Under the pieces are notes generated by a model, which worked only from the letters and a program-made list of their open reading frames with translations, ran no database searches and was not told where the DNA came from. This document shows, in pieces, positions 17,625 through 28,400 of a stretch of 64,000 nt of DNA (its first letter is position 1; every line of letters begins with the position of its first letter). This DNA comes from CAWAWP01 sp963841205 (lineage in GTDB: Bacteria; Chloroflexota; Ktedonobacteria; Ktedonobacterales; JADMIN01), in contig CAWJCH010000002.1 in NCBI GenBank assembly GCA_963841205.1, forward strand, positions 383,322-447,321, given 5' to 3'. The position numbers and the translations under genes are program-made.

Positions 17625-17726
17625 CTACTCGGCCTCGCGACGATCGTCGGCCAGCGAGGCCGAGCGCGCCAGGCCGAGCGCGAGGAGGCACAGCCCCGCC
17701 CACAGAAACAACAGGAACCAGCACAT
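17625..17726 (-). CDS. Candidate 33-residue membrane peptide
   Basis: A short frame on the minus strand starts with ATG at 17726. It is preceded by AAAGGA at good spacing and ends at TAG (17627-17625). The peptide begins MCWFLLFLWAGLCLLALGLA, one hydrophobic helix, followed by a charged tail (DDRREAE). That is the typical build of a small membrane protein. No homologue is known to me and the frame could be chance; the ribosome-binding site and composition are the only support. Confidence 0.4.
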   Translation of the reverse strand: MCWFLLFLWAGLCLLALGLARSASLADDRREAE

Positions 17727-17990
17727 CGCGGATTCCTTTCGACGTATGCGTGTAATTCACTCTATACGATGTGTTTGAATGCGGTACCGTTAGTTATAAC
17801 GCGCGCGCCAAGGGTACACGTCCGTTTGCGAGAAAGGTACTAGGCAGCCAGCGATGTATATCGTCTCGGGTTCCTTGGGTAGAGGGGTTGGACCAGCGTC
17901 TACTACAGGTCCTCCCGCACATGCAGCTATGCAGGGGGCGAGACTGCGTCGGTTGCGGATCACAGCGCCGCGATCGGCCAAATACGCCAA

Positions 17991-18863
17991 TCACTTCGTC
18001 GCGCGGAGCGAGAAGAGCATCGGCAGCGTCTGCTCGGGCGACGGCCAGCGCCACCAGCCGTCCTCGCCGCGCACCAGCGAGGGGTAGCGCCGGTAGTGCG
18101 CCTGCGCGAACTCGTGGAGGTAGTCGAGGCGCAGGCCCACGGCGATCAACGCCGTCAGCAGCTCACCCATGCCGTAGTTCCAGAGGGTAAGCGTCGCCGT
18201 CGCGGGGTCGGCGGTTCCGCGCAGTGTCACCCGTTCCTCGATCGGCCGTGCCGTGTGGGTGTAAGGGGACGAGATGCTGAAGCGCGGCCGCACGTCGGGC
18301 GACGCGTCGGCGGATTCCTCGGCGAGGGCATTGGCGAACGGGTGCATCTCCACCATGTAGAGCACGCCCCCAGGCGCGAGCAGTCGCGCAGCGATCCGCG
18401 CCAACTTCGCCAAATCGTCGAGCCAGAACAGCGCGCCGTATGAGAGGTACACGATGTCGAACTGTCCCTGCAGCGTGTCTGGCAACGCGTAGAGGTCCGC
18501 GCGGAGGAAGCGCGCCCGCTGCGTCAGGCCGGCAGTCTCGGCGAGCTCGCGGGCACGATCGATCGCCGCGTCGGCGATGTCGATGCCAGTGACAGTGGCG
18601 CCGAGCCGCGCCAGCGAGAGCGTCTCGCTGCCCATGTTGCAGAGCAGGTGGATCAGGCGCTTGCCCGCGATGTCGCCCAGCTCGTCGCGCTCGATCGAGC
18701 GCAGGCTCGATCCTGTGGCGCGGAACCGCTCGACGTCGCGATGATGCTCGGAGCCGAGATCGTGCGCCACCCAGTCATTCCAGATCGTTCGGTTGCCCTC
18801 CGCGTAGTCGCTCGCCACCGGCACGCTCCATTCATGCAGCCATGATTTGCCCATGAGAAGCAT
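17991..18863 (-). CDS. Class I SAM-dependent methyltransferase
   Basis: About 290 residues. Motif I of Rossmann methyltransferases reads LIHLLCNMGSETLSLAR, followed by an acidic strand end (TVTGIDIAD), and a later strand reads FDIVYLSYGALFWL. This is the Methyltransf_11/25 type that uses S-adenosylmethionine. The substrate is not evident; it is divergent from the sugar aminotransferase, so a role in sugar modification is possible but unproven. The start at 18863 has GGAG a few bases upstream; an ATG nine bases further in is an alternative. Confidence 0.82.
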   Translation of the reverse strand: MLLMGKSWLHEWSVPVASDYAEGNRTIWNDWVAHDLGSEHHRDVERFRATGSSLRSIERDELGDIAGKRLIHLLCNMGSETLSLARLGATVTGIDIADAAIDRARELAETAGLTQRARFLRADLYALPDTLQGQFDIVYLSYGALFWLDDLAKLARIAARLLAPGGVLYMVEMHPFANALAEESADASPDVRPRFSISSPYTHTARPIEERVTLRGTADPATATLTLWNYGMGELLTALIAVGLRLDYLHEFAQAHYRRYPSLVRGEDGWWRWPSPEQTLPMLFSLRATK

Positions 18864-18954
18864 ACCCGCTCCGCGCACCCGCCTAGGAGTGTACGCCCGG
18901 CGCTCTATTGACGTCTGACTCGCAGCCGGACCGGCGCTTGACAATAGTGGAGGC

Positions 18955-18984
18955 TTGACGGCAGCCGCGCTCCATCGGTAGACT
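18955..18984 (+). promoter_or_regulatory. Predicted promoter of the aminotransferase gene
   Basis: TTGACG (18955-18960), an 18-base spacer and TAGACT (18979-18984), about 125 bases upstream of the ATG at 19109. Confidence 0.5.
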
Positions 18985-19108
18985 TGGAGGGTTTCAGCGT
19001 CGCACGATGCGGATCTCGATCGGCCGCGTGGCGCTGGCGGCGAACCCGACGGCCACCACGGCGAGTGTGCCAGATCAGTTGAGAGGCAGCAGTCAGGAGC
19101 GAATCGCG

Positions 19109-20257
19109 ATGGCTTCGACGTTCACCAAGCAGGAGATCCCACTCGTCGATCTCAAAGCCCAGTATGTCCCGCTGCGCGACGAGGTGCTGAAGGCGCTTGC
19201 CAACGTCCTCGACGATATGCATCTGTTCCTCGGCCCCGAGCTCCTGGCGTTCGAGCGAGAGTTCGCCGAGTACTGCGGCGCCAAGGTTGCCATTGGCGTC
19301 AGCAACGGGACCGACGCGATCGAGTTGGCCTTGCGCGCGCTCGACATCGGGGCCGGCGACGAGGTCATCACGCAACCGAATTCGTTCATCGCCACCGGCG
19401 AGGCGATCAGCGCGGTCGGCGCTATCCCGGTGTTCGTCGACGTCGATCCGCTGACCGCCTCGCTCGATCCGACGTTGCTCGAAGCCGCCATCACGCCGCG
19501 CACGAAGGCGATCATCCCCGTGCACCTCTACGGTCGCCCGGCGGCGATGGACGCCATCATGGCGATCGCCCGACCGCGCGGCATTCGCGTAGTCGAGGAT
19601 GCCTGCCAGGCGCACGGCGCCAGCATCGGCGACCGCCGCGCCGGCGCGATCGGCGATATCGGCTGCTTCAGCTTCTACTACTCGAAGAACCTGGGCGCCT
19701 ATGGTGAGGCCGGCGCCGTCACCACCAACGACGCCACGCTTGGCGAGCGCGTGCGCCTGTTTCGCGACCACGGCTCGCGCGAGCGCTATCGCCACGAAGT
19801 CGTGGGGCGCAACGCTCGTATGGACGAGATGCAAGCGGCGATACTGCGCATCAAGCTGCGGCATCTCGACGACTGGAACGCACTCCGCAGGGGGCGAGCG
19901 GCGCGCCTATCGGAGTCACTCGCGGGCACCTCGCTCGCGCTGCCGTCCGCCGACGCGCCCGGCACTCGCCAGGTATTCCACCTGTACGTGGTGCGGCACC
20001 CACGTCGCGACGAGCTGAAAGCCTTCCTCGCCGATCGCGGCATCGGCACGGGCATCCACTACCCCATCCCGATCCACCTGCAAGAGGCCTACGCGTCCCT
20101 CGGCCACACGCCCGGCGCCTTCCCCATCACCGAGCGGTACGCCGCCGAAAGCCTTTCGTTGCCCATGTACGCGGAGATTTCCGACGGCCAGATCGACTAC
20201 ATCGCCGAGGCGGTTCGCACCTTCGAGCAGGTGGCCCTAGGGACCGCGGCGGTCTAA
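19109..20257 (+). CDS. DegT/DnrJ/EryC1 sugar aminotransferase (WbpE-like)
   Basis: A 382-residue PLP-dependent aminotransferase. The lysine that binds PLP lies in SFYYSKNLGAYGE, about residue 192. Other family motifs are IPLVDLKAQY at the N-terminus, GVSNGTDAIELAL, and VEDACQAHGA with the PLP-contacting aspartate. Such enzymes transfer an amino group from glutamate to a keto-sugar nucleotide. With the Gfo/Idh dehydrogenase at 47568 and the N-acetyltransferase at 50252 it could form the WbpB/WbpE/WbpD set that makes a 3-amino (then 3-acetamido) sugar acid. The start has CAGGAG at 9 bases. A strong hairpin terminator follows. Confidence 0.9.
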   Translation: MASTFTKQEIPLVDLKAQYVPLRDEVLKALANVLDDMHLFLGPELLAFEREFAEYCGAKVAIGVSNGTDAIELALRALDIGAGDEVITQPNSFIATGEAISAVGAIPVFVDVDPLTASLDPTLLEAAITPRTKAIIPVHLYGRPAAMDAIMAIARPRGIRVVEDACQAHGASIGDRRAGAIGDIGCFSFYYSKNLGAYGEAGAVTTNDATLGERVRLFRDHGSRERYRHEVVGRNARMDEMQAAILRIKLRHLDDWNALRRGRAARLSESLAGTSLALPSADAPGTRQVFHLYVVRHPRRDELKAFLADRGIGTGIHYPIPIHLQEAYASLGHTPGAFPITERYAAESLSLPMYAEISDGQIDYIAEAVRTFEQVALGTAAV

Positions 20258-20275
20258 CGCTCGCGGCCGCGGAAA

Positions 20276-20313
20276 ACGCGTCGGGGGTGGGTCGTAACCC
20301 GCCCCCGACGCGT
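20276..20313. terminator. Strong hairpin between convergent genes
   Basis: A 17-base near-perfect stem (ACGCGTCGGGGGTGGGT with its complement) and a 4-base loop, between the aminotransferase and the response regulator. It can serve both strands. Confidence 0.75.
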
Positions 20314-20366
20314 CTCTTGGTTTAGCCTGGGTTTCTTGGTTTAGCTGAGTTTCTTGGTTTAGCTGA
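20313..20366. repeat. Three 18-bp tandem repeats
   Basis: Units at 20313-20330, 20331-20348 and 20349-20366. The last two are identical (GTTTCTTGGTTTAGCTGA) and the first differs at a few positions. They begin at the end of the terminator stem and stop just before the response-regulator stop codon. Confidence 0.85.
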
Positions 20367-20372
20367 GTTCGC

Positions 20373-21161
20373 CTACCGCACGAAAGAACTCTCGCGTGCC
20401 AACTCGTACGACTTGTGCGCGGCCGGGAGGGCCGCGATGGTCGCGCGACCGGCCTCGCCTTTGACCTGACGTTCCTCGGGCGTGCGGAGCAACGTGTAGC
20501 CCACGCCGGGCACCGTCATGATGAAACGCGGATACGTCGGATCCAACTCGATCTTCTCGCGAAGATGATGAATATGGGCCTTGATCAACGTCGTGTCGCC
20601 GTCGCCGTCGTAGCCCCACACGTGCGTGACGATCTGCTCCAAGGTGCAGACGTCGTTCGCGTTGAGCGCCAACAAGTGGAGCAATTTGCTTTCGGTCGGG
20701 GTGAGCCGGACCGTCTTCTCGTACACGGTGACCATGTTGCGAAGCGAGTCGATGCGCAAGGGACCGACCTGCGTGACCGAGACCGGGCGCAGATTCAACG
20801 TCGAGCGAGAACGCCTGCTCAATGCCCGGATGCGCGCGAGCAGTTGGCGCGGATGGAATGGCTTCCGCAGGAAGTCGTCCACGCCCGATTCGAGGCAACG
20901 TATCTCCGTCTGGACGTCCGACTCATCCGTCAAGACCATCACGAGGGCGTCATGCGCCGTTTGCAGGTTGCGGCAGAGCGACAACACGTCGATGTCGCCC
21001 AGCGCCGAATCGATGATCACGAGGTCGGGGCGATGTTCGAGCCACGCAAATCGTGCTCGTTCCCCGGTGTGCGCGAGCTGAATCTCATACCCACAGGTAC
21101 GTAACCAACCTGACAGCATGTCGACCATATCACGGTCGCTGTCCACGAGCAGCAACTTCAC
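20373..21161 (-). CDS. OmpR/PhoB-type response regulator
   Basis: A 262-residue regulator. The receiver domain (1-115) has the acidic pocket in VDSDRD, the phospho-acceptor Asp51 in VIIDSALG and the conserved lysine near 100 (FLRKPF). The C-terminal winged helix (about 130-232) shows LTPTESKLLHLLALNAN and the DNA-recognition region TLIKAHIHHLREKIE, ending in the wing VPGVGYTL. About 25 extra residues follow the wing. No histidine kinase is adjacent, so it is an orphan in this window. It may control neighbouring EPS genes, but no binding sites were identified. Confidence 0.9.
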   Translation of the reverse strand: MKLLLVDSDRDMVDMLSGWLRTCGYEIQLAHTGERARFAWLEHRPDLVIIDSALGDIDVLSLCRNLQTAHDALVMVLTDESDVQTEIRCLESGVDDFLRKPFHPRQLLARIRALSRRSRSTLNLRPVSVTQVGPLRIDSLRNMVTVYEKTVRLTPTESKLLHLLALNANDVCTLEQIVTHVWGYDGDGDTTLIKAHIHHLREKIELDPTYPRFIMTVPGVGYTLLRTPEERQVKGEAGRATIAALPAAHKSYELARESSFVR

Positions 21162-21944
21162 CCATACCCTCCCAACTTCTTCGCGTCACCAGGCGCCACA
21201 TGCATGCTCACATAGATTTGAAGCTGATCGCCACTGCGATCCCCATCCGCCACAGCCACCACCACATCAACGCAACTTCATCAACGCAACTTCGCGAATT
21301 TTCTCACTGCTCTCGCAACCGACCGCGAACCTACTCCGCTTCGAGGAACTCGAGTCCTCGCCACCTCCTCACCTAGCCCGCCAACCAGCCACCACCTTTT
21401 GCACTGCGCAAAAGCGCACGATCATGCGGCACACATCGCCGTGTTGACCACATCACCGTGTTGACCACATTCGGGTCGCACATCCACCCGCCGAGCACCG
21501 TCCGCCACCTACCAGCCACGTCCAGCGATATTTCATGGATACACAGGCCCGCAGACACGCCGCGATCTCCAATGCGAGTTCTCAGATTTAGGCTGACGAA
21601 CGCCTGACGGGGTGAATGCCGAATCTATCTGCCTGCGGGAAATACGTCGAAGCTGCAAGGAAGGGAGTTCGTCGACCACGATGACCAGCATCCACGAGAG
21701 AAGTGACATCTAGGTGAGGGAGCGACCCGATTTCCATTGCTATTATGTTAGACGAGCATGTGTCCGTTTGTTAACACCGATCTTGTGCGTTCGTGGAAAT
21801 TCGGTATTCGGTCCGCTACTTCGAGGGACGTGGTTGCTTTTGTACAGGCAATCATGATCGCGACGAGCCCCGGCGCATTCAGGAGCGGAATCCGCGTGGC
21901 GGGTCGTGGTGCGACACCCGTACGAATGGCGGGGAAAGACTCGA
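21162..21944. other. Divergent intergenic region, no gene seen
   Basis: About 780 bases with lower GC in places and many CCAC/CATC runs near 21180-21500. No supported reading frame. Presumably carries the promoters of the regulator and of the glycosidase-esterase gene. Confidence 0.45.
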
Positions 21945-24113
21945 ATGCAACGCGACTATGATAGAGTCGCTCCGAGAAATCGGAGGCTCTACTTGCTTAT
22001 ACAAACGAAAGCGCTGCTCCATCGGCTTCGAACCGCGCGAGAGGTCCGCCCGTGGCTCTACGGCGGACTCGCGGCGCTGGTGCTGCTGAGCCTCGTCTCG
22101 GTGACGCTGCTCGTGCGCCACGCGTCGACCACCGCGCTTCCCCCGCCGCGAGACCTATCTCTGCTGCCCGGCCAGCAGGAGTGGCTCAACGGCGCCAGCT
22201 CGTACCTTTTCGGCACGAACGATACATACGAGTGGTCATCGCAGAACATCGAGACGCAGCCCGCCATTCAGACCGCTCTGCGCACGGCGGGTTTCACGCT
22301 CTTGCGCACCTTCTTCCCCGACGGCGCCACCGACGCGGTGATCGACCAGCGCATGCAGACGATCACGAACAGTGGCACCCAGTGTCTCGGCGTCATCACC
22401 GACACGGCGGACACCGCGTTCGACGTGCATCTGGTGCAGCATCTCGGCGACCACTGCGATCTCTATGAACTCGGCAATGAACCGGATTATAACCACGTCG
22501 CCGTGGCAACCTACCTAAAACAGTGGAACACGCTCGTCCCGCAGCTCCGGCGCATCAATCCCGCGGCGAAGTTCATCGGGCCGGCCACCTCGACGGATAC
22601 CGGCGTCGACGACTTCATGCAAAACTACCTCTCTGGCGTCAAGACCTCCGGCGTGCTGCCCGACGCGATCAGCTTCCACTGGTATCCGTGCTACCACGAC
22701 GGCCAAGCCGACTGCCTCTCGAAGGCCGGCTCGTATGCCGACGCGACCTACACCGTGCGGTCCATGGTGAAGTCGACGCTGGGCGAGGAGCTCCCCGTCG
22801 GCATTACCGAGTGGAACTATGATCCCGGCAATCCTCCTCCCGCCTACGGGGACGATGCCAGCTTCATCAGCGCCTTCACCGTAGCGGCGATCCACGCGAT
22901 GGCCACCGCCGGCGTGATGTTCGCATGCCAGTTTGACGCGGCAAGCTACTCGGGCTACGGACGGCTCGACATGTTCAACGCCGCCAGCGGGCAACCGAAG
23001 CCGCAGTACACCGCGCTGAAGCAGCTCATCGCCGCGTATCGCCCCACGGGATCCTCCGTCGGGGCGTCGCCCGCGGCGCTGCTCTCGCTCGGGCGCTCGG
23101 TCTATTGCTCCGAGCAGGACGTGGGGCCGGGCGGCTCGGGCTCGCTGGTGGACGGGCATTTCGGCAACTGGGGGTTCTGGCAGACGGACGTGCGCGCGCT
23201 GCCCAGCTGGTGCGCCATGAAGTTGGCGCGCGGGCCGTCGCAGGTGCTCGTCGCCTGGTTCAGCGACTACGACACCGATTACATTGCCCCCACCGGCCTC
23301 GGCCCGCAGGACTATTCCCTCGCCGTCTCCGGCGACAGCACCAACGGGGCTGACGGTACCTGGAAAACCGTCGCCACCGTCACCGGCAATCAGGCGCGCG
23401 CGCGCGAACAGGTCATCCCGTTCGCGAACGACTCGTGGGTCAAGCTGACGGTGACGAAAGGCCAACCGCAAGCGAGCCAGCCCTACATCTTCATCGACGA
23501 GCTGGAGGTCTACGACGCTTCCGCCGCCGGCGCCGTCAAAGACAGCTTCTTCTTCTCGGGCGACTCGATCACGGCGATGGCCTACAATCGTTTCGATGAG
23601 AATCAGCCGTCGTTCGCCAACGACGTGCACGCTGCGCTCCCCGCCGATTGGCCGCTCACCATCGACGGCGGCTTCAGCGGCGCGGATTCGGGTGGGGCGT
23701 TGCAGGGCATCGACATGTGGTTGGCGCTCAACCCCGACATGCACTATTGGCTGCTCGAATGGGGCACCAACGATGCCTTCAACGAGGTGCCGGCCGCCCA
23801 GTTCAAGCAGAATCTGCAGACGCTCGTCGACAAGATCCGCGCGGCGGGCCACGTCCCCTTGATCGCCCGCATTCCGCCCGTCAAGCTGCCCAACGCCGGT
23901 CAGTCGAATCGGGTGAACAGCGAGATCGACGCGTTGAATCAGACCGTGGACGAAGTGACGGCGGCGAATGGCCTCACGCCGGGGCCCGACATGCATGCGG
24001 TCATCGGCGCCAATCCTTCCAAATACCTGCTCGCCGACGGCATCCATCCTACCCCCGCCGGGGCCGTCGCGATGAACAATGCCTGGTACAGCGCGCTGCT
24101 GCGGATCCTCTGA
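21945..24113 (+). CDS. Membrane-anchored glycosidase fused to an SGNH/GDSL esterase
   Basis: A 722-residue protein. A basic N-terminus and one membrane segment (about 35-58) anchor it outside the cell. Residues 75-350 form a clan GH-A-like barrel with the acid/base motif ELGNEPDY (near 178) and a second glutamate in GITEWNYD (near 288). A beta-rich region follows (about 360-525). Residues 530-722 are an SGNH hydrolase with block I SGDSIT (near 541), block III GTNDAF (near 607) and block V DGIHPTPAG (near 700). It could both cut and deacylate an extracellular polysaccharide. The ATG at 21945 follows GGGGAAAG; a GTG at 21906 is less likely. Confidence 0.82.
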   Translation: MQRDYDRVAPRNRRLYLLIQTKALLHRLRTAREVRPWLYGGLAALVLLSLVSVTLLVRHASTTALPPPRDLSLLPGQQEWLNGASSYLFGTNDTYEWSSQNIETQPAIQTALRTAGFTLLRTFFPDGATDAVIDQRMQTITNSGTQCLGVITDTADTAFDVHLVQHLGDHCDLYELGNEPDYNHVAVATYLKQWNTLVPQLRRINPAAKFIGPATSTDTGVDDFMQNYLSGVKTSGVLPDAISFHWYPCYHDGQADCLSKAGSYADATYTVRSMVKSTLGEELPVGITEWNYDPGNPPPAYGDDASFISAFTVAAIHAMATAGVMFACQFDAASYSGYGRLDMFNAASGQPKPQYTALKQLIAAYRPTGSSVGASPAALLSLGRSVYCSEQDVGPGGSGSLVDGHFGNWGFWQTDVRALPSWCAMKLARGPSQVLVAWFSDYDTDYIAPTGLGPQDYSLAVSGDSTNGADGTWKTVATVTGNQARAREQVIPFANDSWVKLTVTKGQPQASQPYIFIDELEVYDASAAGAVKDSFFFSGDSITAMAYNRFDENQPSFANDVHAALPADWPLTIDGGFSGADSGGALQGIDMWLALNPDMHYWLLEWGTNDAFNEVPAAQFKQNLQTLVDKIRAAGHVPLIARIPPVKLPNAGQSNRVNSEIDALNQTVDEVTAANGLTPGPDMHAVIGANPSKYLLADGIHPTPAGAVAMNNAWYSALLRIL

Positions 24114-24204
24114 TCACAAGCCGTGCGGGATCGCGGACGGCAGGATGGGGGTCGCGGGGGCTTGGCCGGGGGGCGATCCTTCACCACCTGCGGCGCCCAT
24201 CCTG

Positions 24205-24906
24205 CTACGCCCCGCCGTCGCCTCGCAGCATGACCGGGCCGGTCAGCGCGATCAGCTTCACGTCTTCCCAGAGCGACTGCCGCTGCAAGTACTCGATATC
24301 CATCTCGACCATCTTCTCGAACGACACCCGGCTGCGTGCGTAGACCTGCCATGGGCCGGTCAGCCCAGGCATGCCTTCGAGGCGGCGCAGCGCGCGCAGG
24401 CTGTAATGTTCCACCTCATAGGGGACCGGCGGGCGCGGACCGACGAGCGACATCTCCCCCATGACGACGTTCCACAGTTGCGGCAGCTCGTCGAGGCTCG
24501 TCTTGCGGATGAAGCGACCGACGCGGGTGATGCGCGGATCGTTGACGAGCTTGAACTTGTTCGGACCGTCGTCGCCGACCGCGTCGCCATTCATGTAGCG
24601 CTTGATCGCTTCCCGGTGTACGCGGTCGTCGTTGTTCGCATACATCGAGCGAAACTTCAACATTGAGAACTCGAAACCATACATGCCGACGCGGCGCTGG
24701 CGATAGAGGACCGGCCCTGGCGAGTCGAACATGATGCACAGCGTCACGATCAACATGATCGGAGCGATCGCTACCAGGAGTAACAGTGCCAGCACCACGT
24801 CGAGTATCCGCTTGAAGACGACGTAGTGGCGCTTTGGCGATACCCATCGATACGAACTTGATTGCGCGACGGCTCTCGCGGCCGCTGGCTCACTGAGCAT
24901 TACCAT
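24205..24906 (-). CDS. Undecaprenyl-phosphate sugar-1-phosphate transferase
   Basis: A 233-residue bacterial sugar transferase (WcaJ/RfbP catalytic family). It has one N-terminal membrane helix (RILDVVLALLLLVAIAP), then the family motifs GPVLYRQ, KFRSMY, DELPQLWNV and SLVGPRPP. It corresponds to the C-terminal catalytic part only; the four-helix N-terminal domain of WcaJ is absent, as in PglC-type short enzymes. It should start repeat-unit synthesis by transferring a sugar phosphate to undecaprenyl phosphate at the inner face of the membrane. It is the likely initiating enzyme for the EPS genes downstream. Confidence 0.92.
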   Translation of the reverse strand: MVMLSEPAAARAVAQSSSYRWVSPKRHYVVFKRILDVVLALLLLVAIAPIMLIVTLCIMFDSPGPVLYRQRRVGMYGFEFSMLKFRSMYANNDDRVHREAIKRYMNGDAVGDDGPNKFKLVNDPRITRVGRFIRKTSLDELPQLWNVVMGEMSLVGPRPPVPYEVEHYSLRALRRLEGMPGLTGPWQVYARSRVSFEKMVEMDIEYLQRQSLWEDVKLIALTGPVMLRGDGGA

Positions 24907-25481
24907 ACGAGCGCCCCCACCATTATCTTCAACCGCATCCCCACAGCCTTCCCGGCACGCTCTATCTTCGGCCCTGGCGGTTGCCGCGGGGTGTTCATTG
25001 CCGTGAAGAAGTGGGGGATTCCGCGCGAAGATGTGTGGATGTGAAAATGCCGCCAGAGGCAGAATTCACGGGCACGACCGATCGGATAGAAGTTGCAACC
25101 GGACGTATACCGATTCAACACCATGCAATGCCAAGATAAGCGTATTGAACATCGATAAGGGGGAATGCGCGCCCCGCTACGTCGGCGAATTGTCGTTGCC
25201 GGCCGCGTGTGCAATCCATCGCGATTGAGAGCACTTTCCTCGACTCGTGCGCATATGGCGTGACAATTGGTGCCCCAATGCACTCAAGAATCGACTGCAT
25301 CTACGCGATTTGAAAAGGCGGCCGACACTCGCCGCAGTGCACAGCGAATTTCCTGTGACGTCGGCATCATGGTTCTTTGACTTCTTTGTCCCGCAATCCG
25401 CGTCGAACCTCGACACCATTGCGCGCCATGTTCTCGCCGTGGCGCTCAACATCCAGCCAGCTCGTAGGAGGTCAGTCTCGT
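24907..25481. other. Divergent intergenic region
   Basis: About 575 bases with somewhat lower GC than the surroundings. No gene or repeat recognised; likely holds promoters for both flanking genes. Confidence 0.45.
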
Positions 25482-28400
25482 ATGTATCAGCGCCACCAGC
25501 CGGCAGCGTCGCCGCGCCGCCACCAGCCGGGCAGCACGGACATGCACACCTCGCGCGCCGGGCGCATCGCTGGGGTCTTCATGCTCGCGCTGGCCCTCGC
25601 CACGTCCGCGGGCATCTTCGCGGTGGCGCCCACGGCGCGCGCCGCGGCGGACACGGGAACCCTCAACGCCATCCAGCAAGAAAACACGCTGCCGGGTGAC
25701 CCGACCTGGAATAACTTCTCGGCGAACCCCAATCTGCAGGCGCTCTCGGGCTACGGCTCGCAGATCAGCGTCAATCACGGGCAGTCGATCGATTTCTACG
25801 TCACCACGACATCGGCCAGCGTGCAGATCAGGATCTATCGCACCGGCTGGTATAGCGGCGTCGGTGCGCGTCTCGTCACCACGATGGGCACCTACGTCGG
25901 CGTCAATCAGCCGGCCTGCCCCATCGACCGCACGACCGGCATGGTGAGCTGCGCCAACTGGACTAAGACGGCGACGCTCAGCGTGCCGAGCACGTGGGTG
26001 ACCGGCGTCTACCTCGCCAAGCTGATCGACTCCAACGGCGACATGAGCTACATCGTCTTCGTCGTCCGCGACGACGGCGGCCATGAAGCGCTGGCCTTCC
26101 AGACGAGCGTGACCACCTACCAGGCGTACAACATCTACGGTGGCCTCAGCCTCTACACCAACACCACTAATGGTTCGGTCTTCTCCGCGCCCCATGCCGT
26201 CAAGGTCTCGTTCGACCGCCCATTCGACGCCGGTAACGGCGCGGGCCAATACCTGTCCTACGAGTATCCGATGGTGCGCTGGGCCGAGGAGCAGGGCTAC
26301 GACATCGCCTACCAGACCGACGTCGATACCAGCAGCGGGTCCACGCCGCTGACCAATCACGAGGCCTTCATATCCGTGGGCCATGACGAATACTGGTCGA
26401 AGGGCATGCGCGACAACGTCCAGTCGGCCATCAACCATGGCGTGAACGTCGCCTTCTTCAGCGCCAACACCTGCTACTGGCAGATCCGCTTTGAGCCGGA
26501 TGCGGCGGGCACGCCCAATCGCATTGAGGTCGGCTACAAAGACTTCGCCACCGACACGACCTTCCCCGGACCCGACCCGCAATTCGGTGTCAACAACGCC
26601 ATCGTCACCACCAACTGGCGCGACCCGACGGTGAATCAGCCGGAGAACGCGCTGATCGGCGTGATGTACGAGAACTCGGACCAGAATCCGACCTCGACCT
26701 ACGTCGTGCAGAACGCCTCGAACTGGGTCTACGCCAACACTGGCTTCGTCAATGGCTCGCAGGTCCCAGGCATCGTCGGCTACGAGTACGACAAGACGGG
26801 TTGGGCCGGCGCCCCAGATCCCGCCGGCCTAACGATCCTCAGCAATTCGCCCGTGGTGGCCGTCTGCGATGAGCCGGATGAGTGCTTTAACAACGGCAAC
26901 TCGTTCTCGAACTCGACCATCTATACCGCGGCGAGCGGCGCGATGGTCTTCGCCGCCGGCACCATCGAGTGGAGCTGGGGCCTCGACAACTTCCCTAACC
27001 GCAACTTCGCCGACGCCGGCATCCAGCAGACAACGGCCAACATCCTCTATCGCTTCACCAACGGCACGCCGCCGCCCCCGCCGCCCCCGCCGCCCGCCGG
27101 CACCTACCTCGCGGATGGCTTTGAGAGCGGCAACATGACGCAGTGGAGTGGGCCGTGGGGCACTGGCCAGGGCACCGCCGAGTCCACCGACGTCAACAGC
27201 GGCTCCTACGCCGCCAGCCTCACCAACACCGCCAGCGGCTCCTACACCTACCTCTATCAGGACCTCTACGGCGGCGGCCACGCGCAGACTTACACGCGCT
27301 TCTACTTCAAGCTCTCCGGCGTCACAGGCTCTCCGACGCTGGCCGTGGGCGAGGTGAACACCGGGAACAACATATACAAGAACGCCTGGTCGATCTTCTA
27401 CGATGCGGGGCAGAAACGGCTCGACGTTTACTTCGGCAACGGCGCGGGCACCACGATCCCCGCTATCTATACGGCCGCGAACACGGTCAACCCCAACGGC
27501 TGGAACGCCGTTGAGCTGTACGTCAATCAGGCGACGTCTGGTGGCGCACAGGTCTGGCTGAATGGCGTCTCCGCCGGCTCGACGGGTACCGTAGACCTCT
27601 CCTACGCCCCCTCCTACAGCCGCATGCTGCTGTATAACGATCAGCCCGGCGCAGTCGAGTTTGACGACGTCAAAGTGAGCAACGCTTACAACGGCCTCGT
27701 GCCCGTCAGCCTCAGCCCGGCGAGCCTGGATTACGGCACCGTGCAGGTCGGCACCTCGGCGACGAAGACCGAGACGTTGACGAACACCGGCTCCACGCCG
27801 CTCACCGTCTCTGGCGTGACGCTCGGGGGCGCCAACCCCGGTGACTTCTCCAAGGGGACCGACACCTGCTCCGGCGCCACCGTTCAGGGCGGCGCGATGT
27901 GCACCGTCGCCGTCAAGTTCACGCCAACAGCGGGGTCACTTCGCGGCGCGACGTTGACTTTCAGCGCTGGTGGCATCCCCCAGACCATCAACCTCACGGG
28001 TACGGGCGGCGCGCCCGCGGTGTCGCTCTCGACCACCTCCGTCAACTTCAAGACGGTGACGCTGGGATCCTCCTCGCCGGCCACGCCGATCACGCTCTCG
28101 AATACCGGCACCTTGCCGCTGAGTATTACCTCGATCGCCATCACAGGCTCGAATCCCGGCGACTTCTCGCAGTCTAGCACCTGCCCTATGGGGGCAAGCA
28201 CCCTGGCCGCGGGCGCGAGTTGCACGATCAACGTGACGTTCACGCCGACTGCCACCGGCTCGCGCGGCGCCACCCTCGTCATCACCGATAACGCACCCGG
28301 CGGCCCGCAGACGGCGGCGCTGGCCGGGGCGAGCCTCCCTGCCGGCACCTACCTACAGGACGGCTTTGAGAGCGGTAACGCCGCCCTCTGGACCGTCCCG

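Noticed and set aside
20313..20366. CRISPR array
   Set aside because: Three 18-base units are directly tandem with no spacers.
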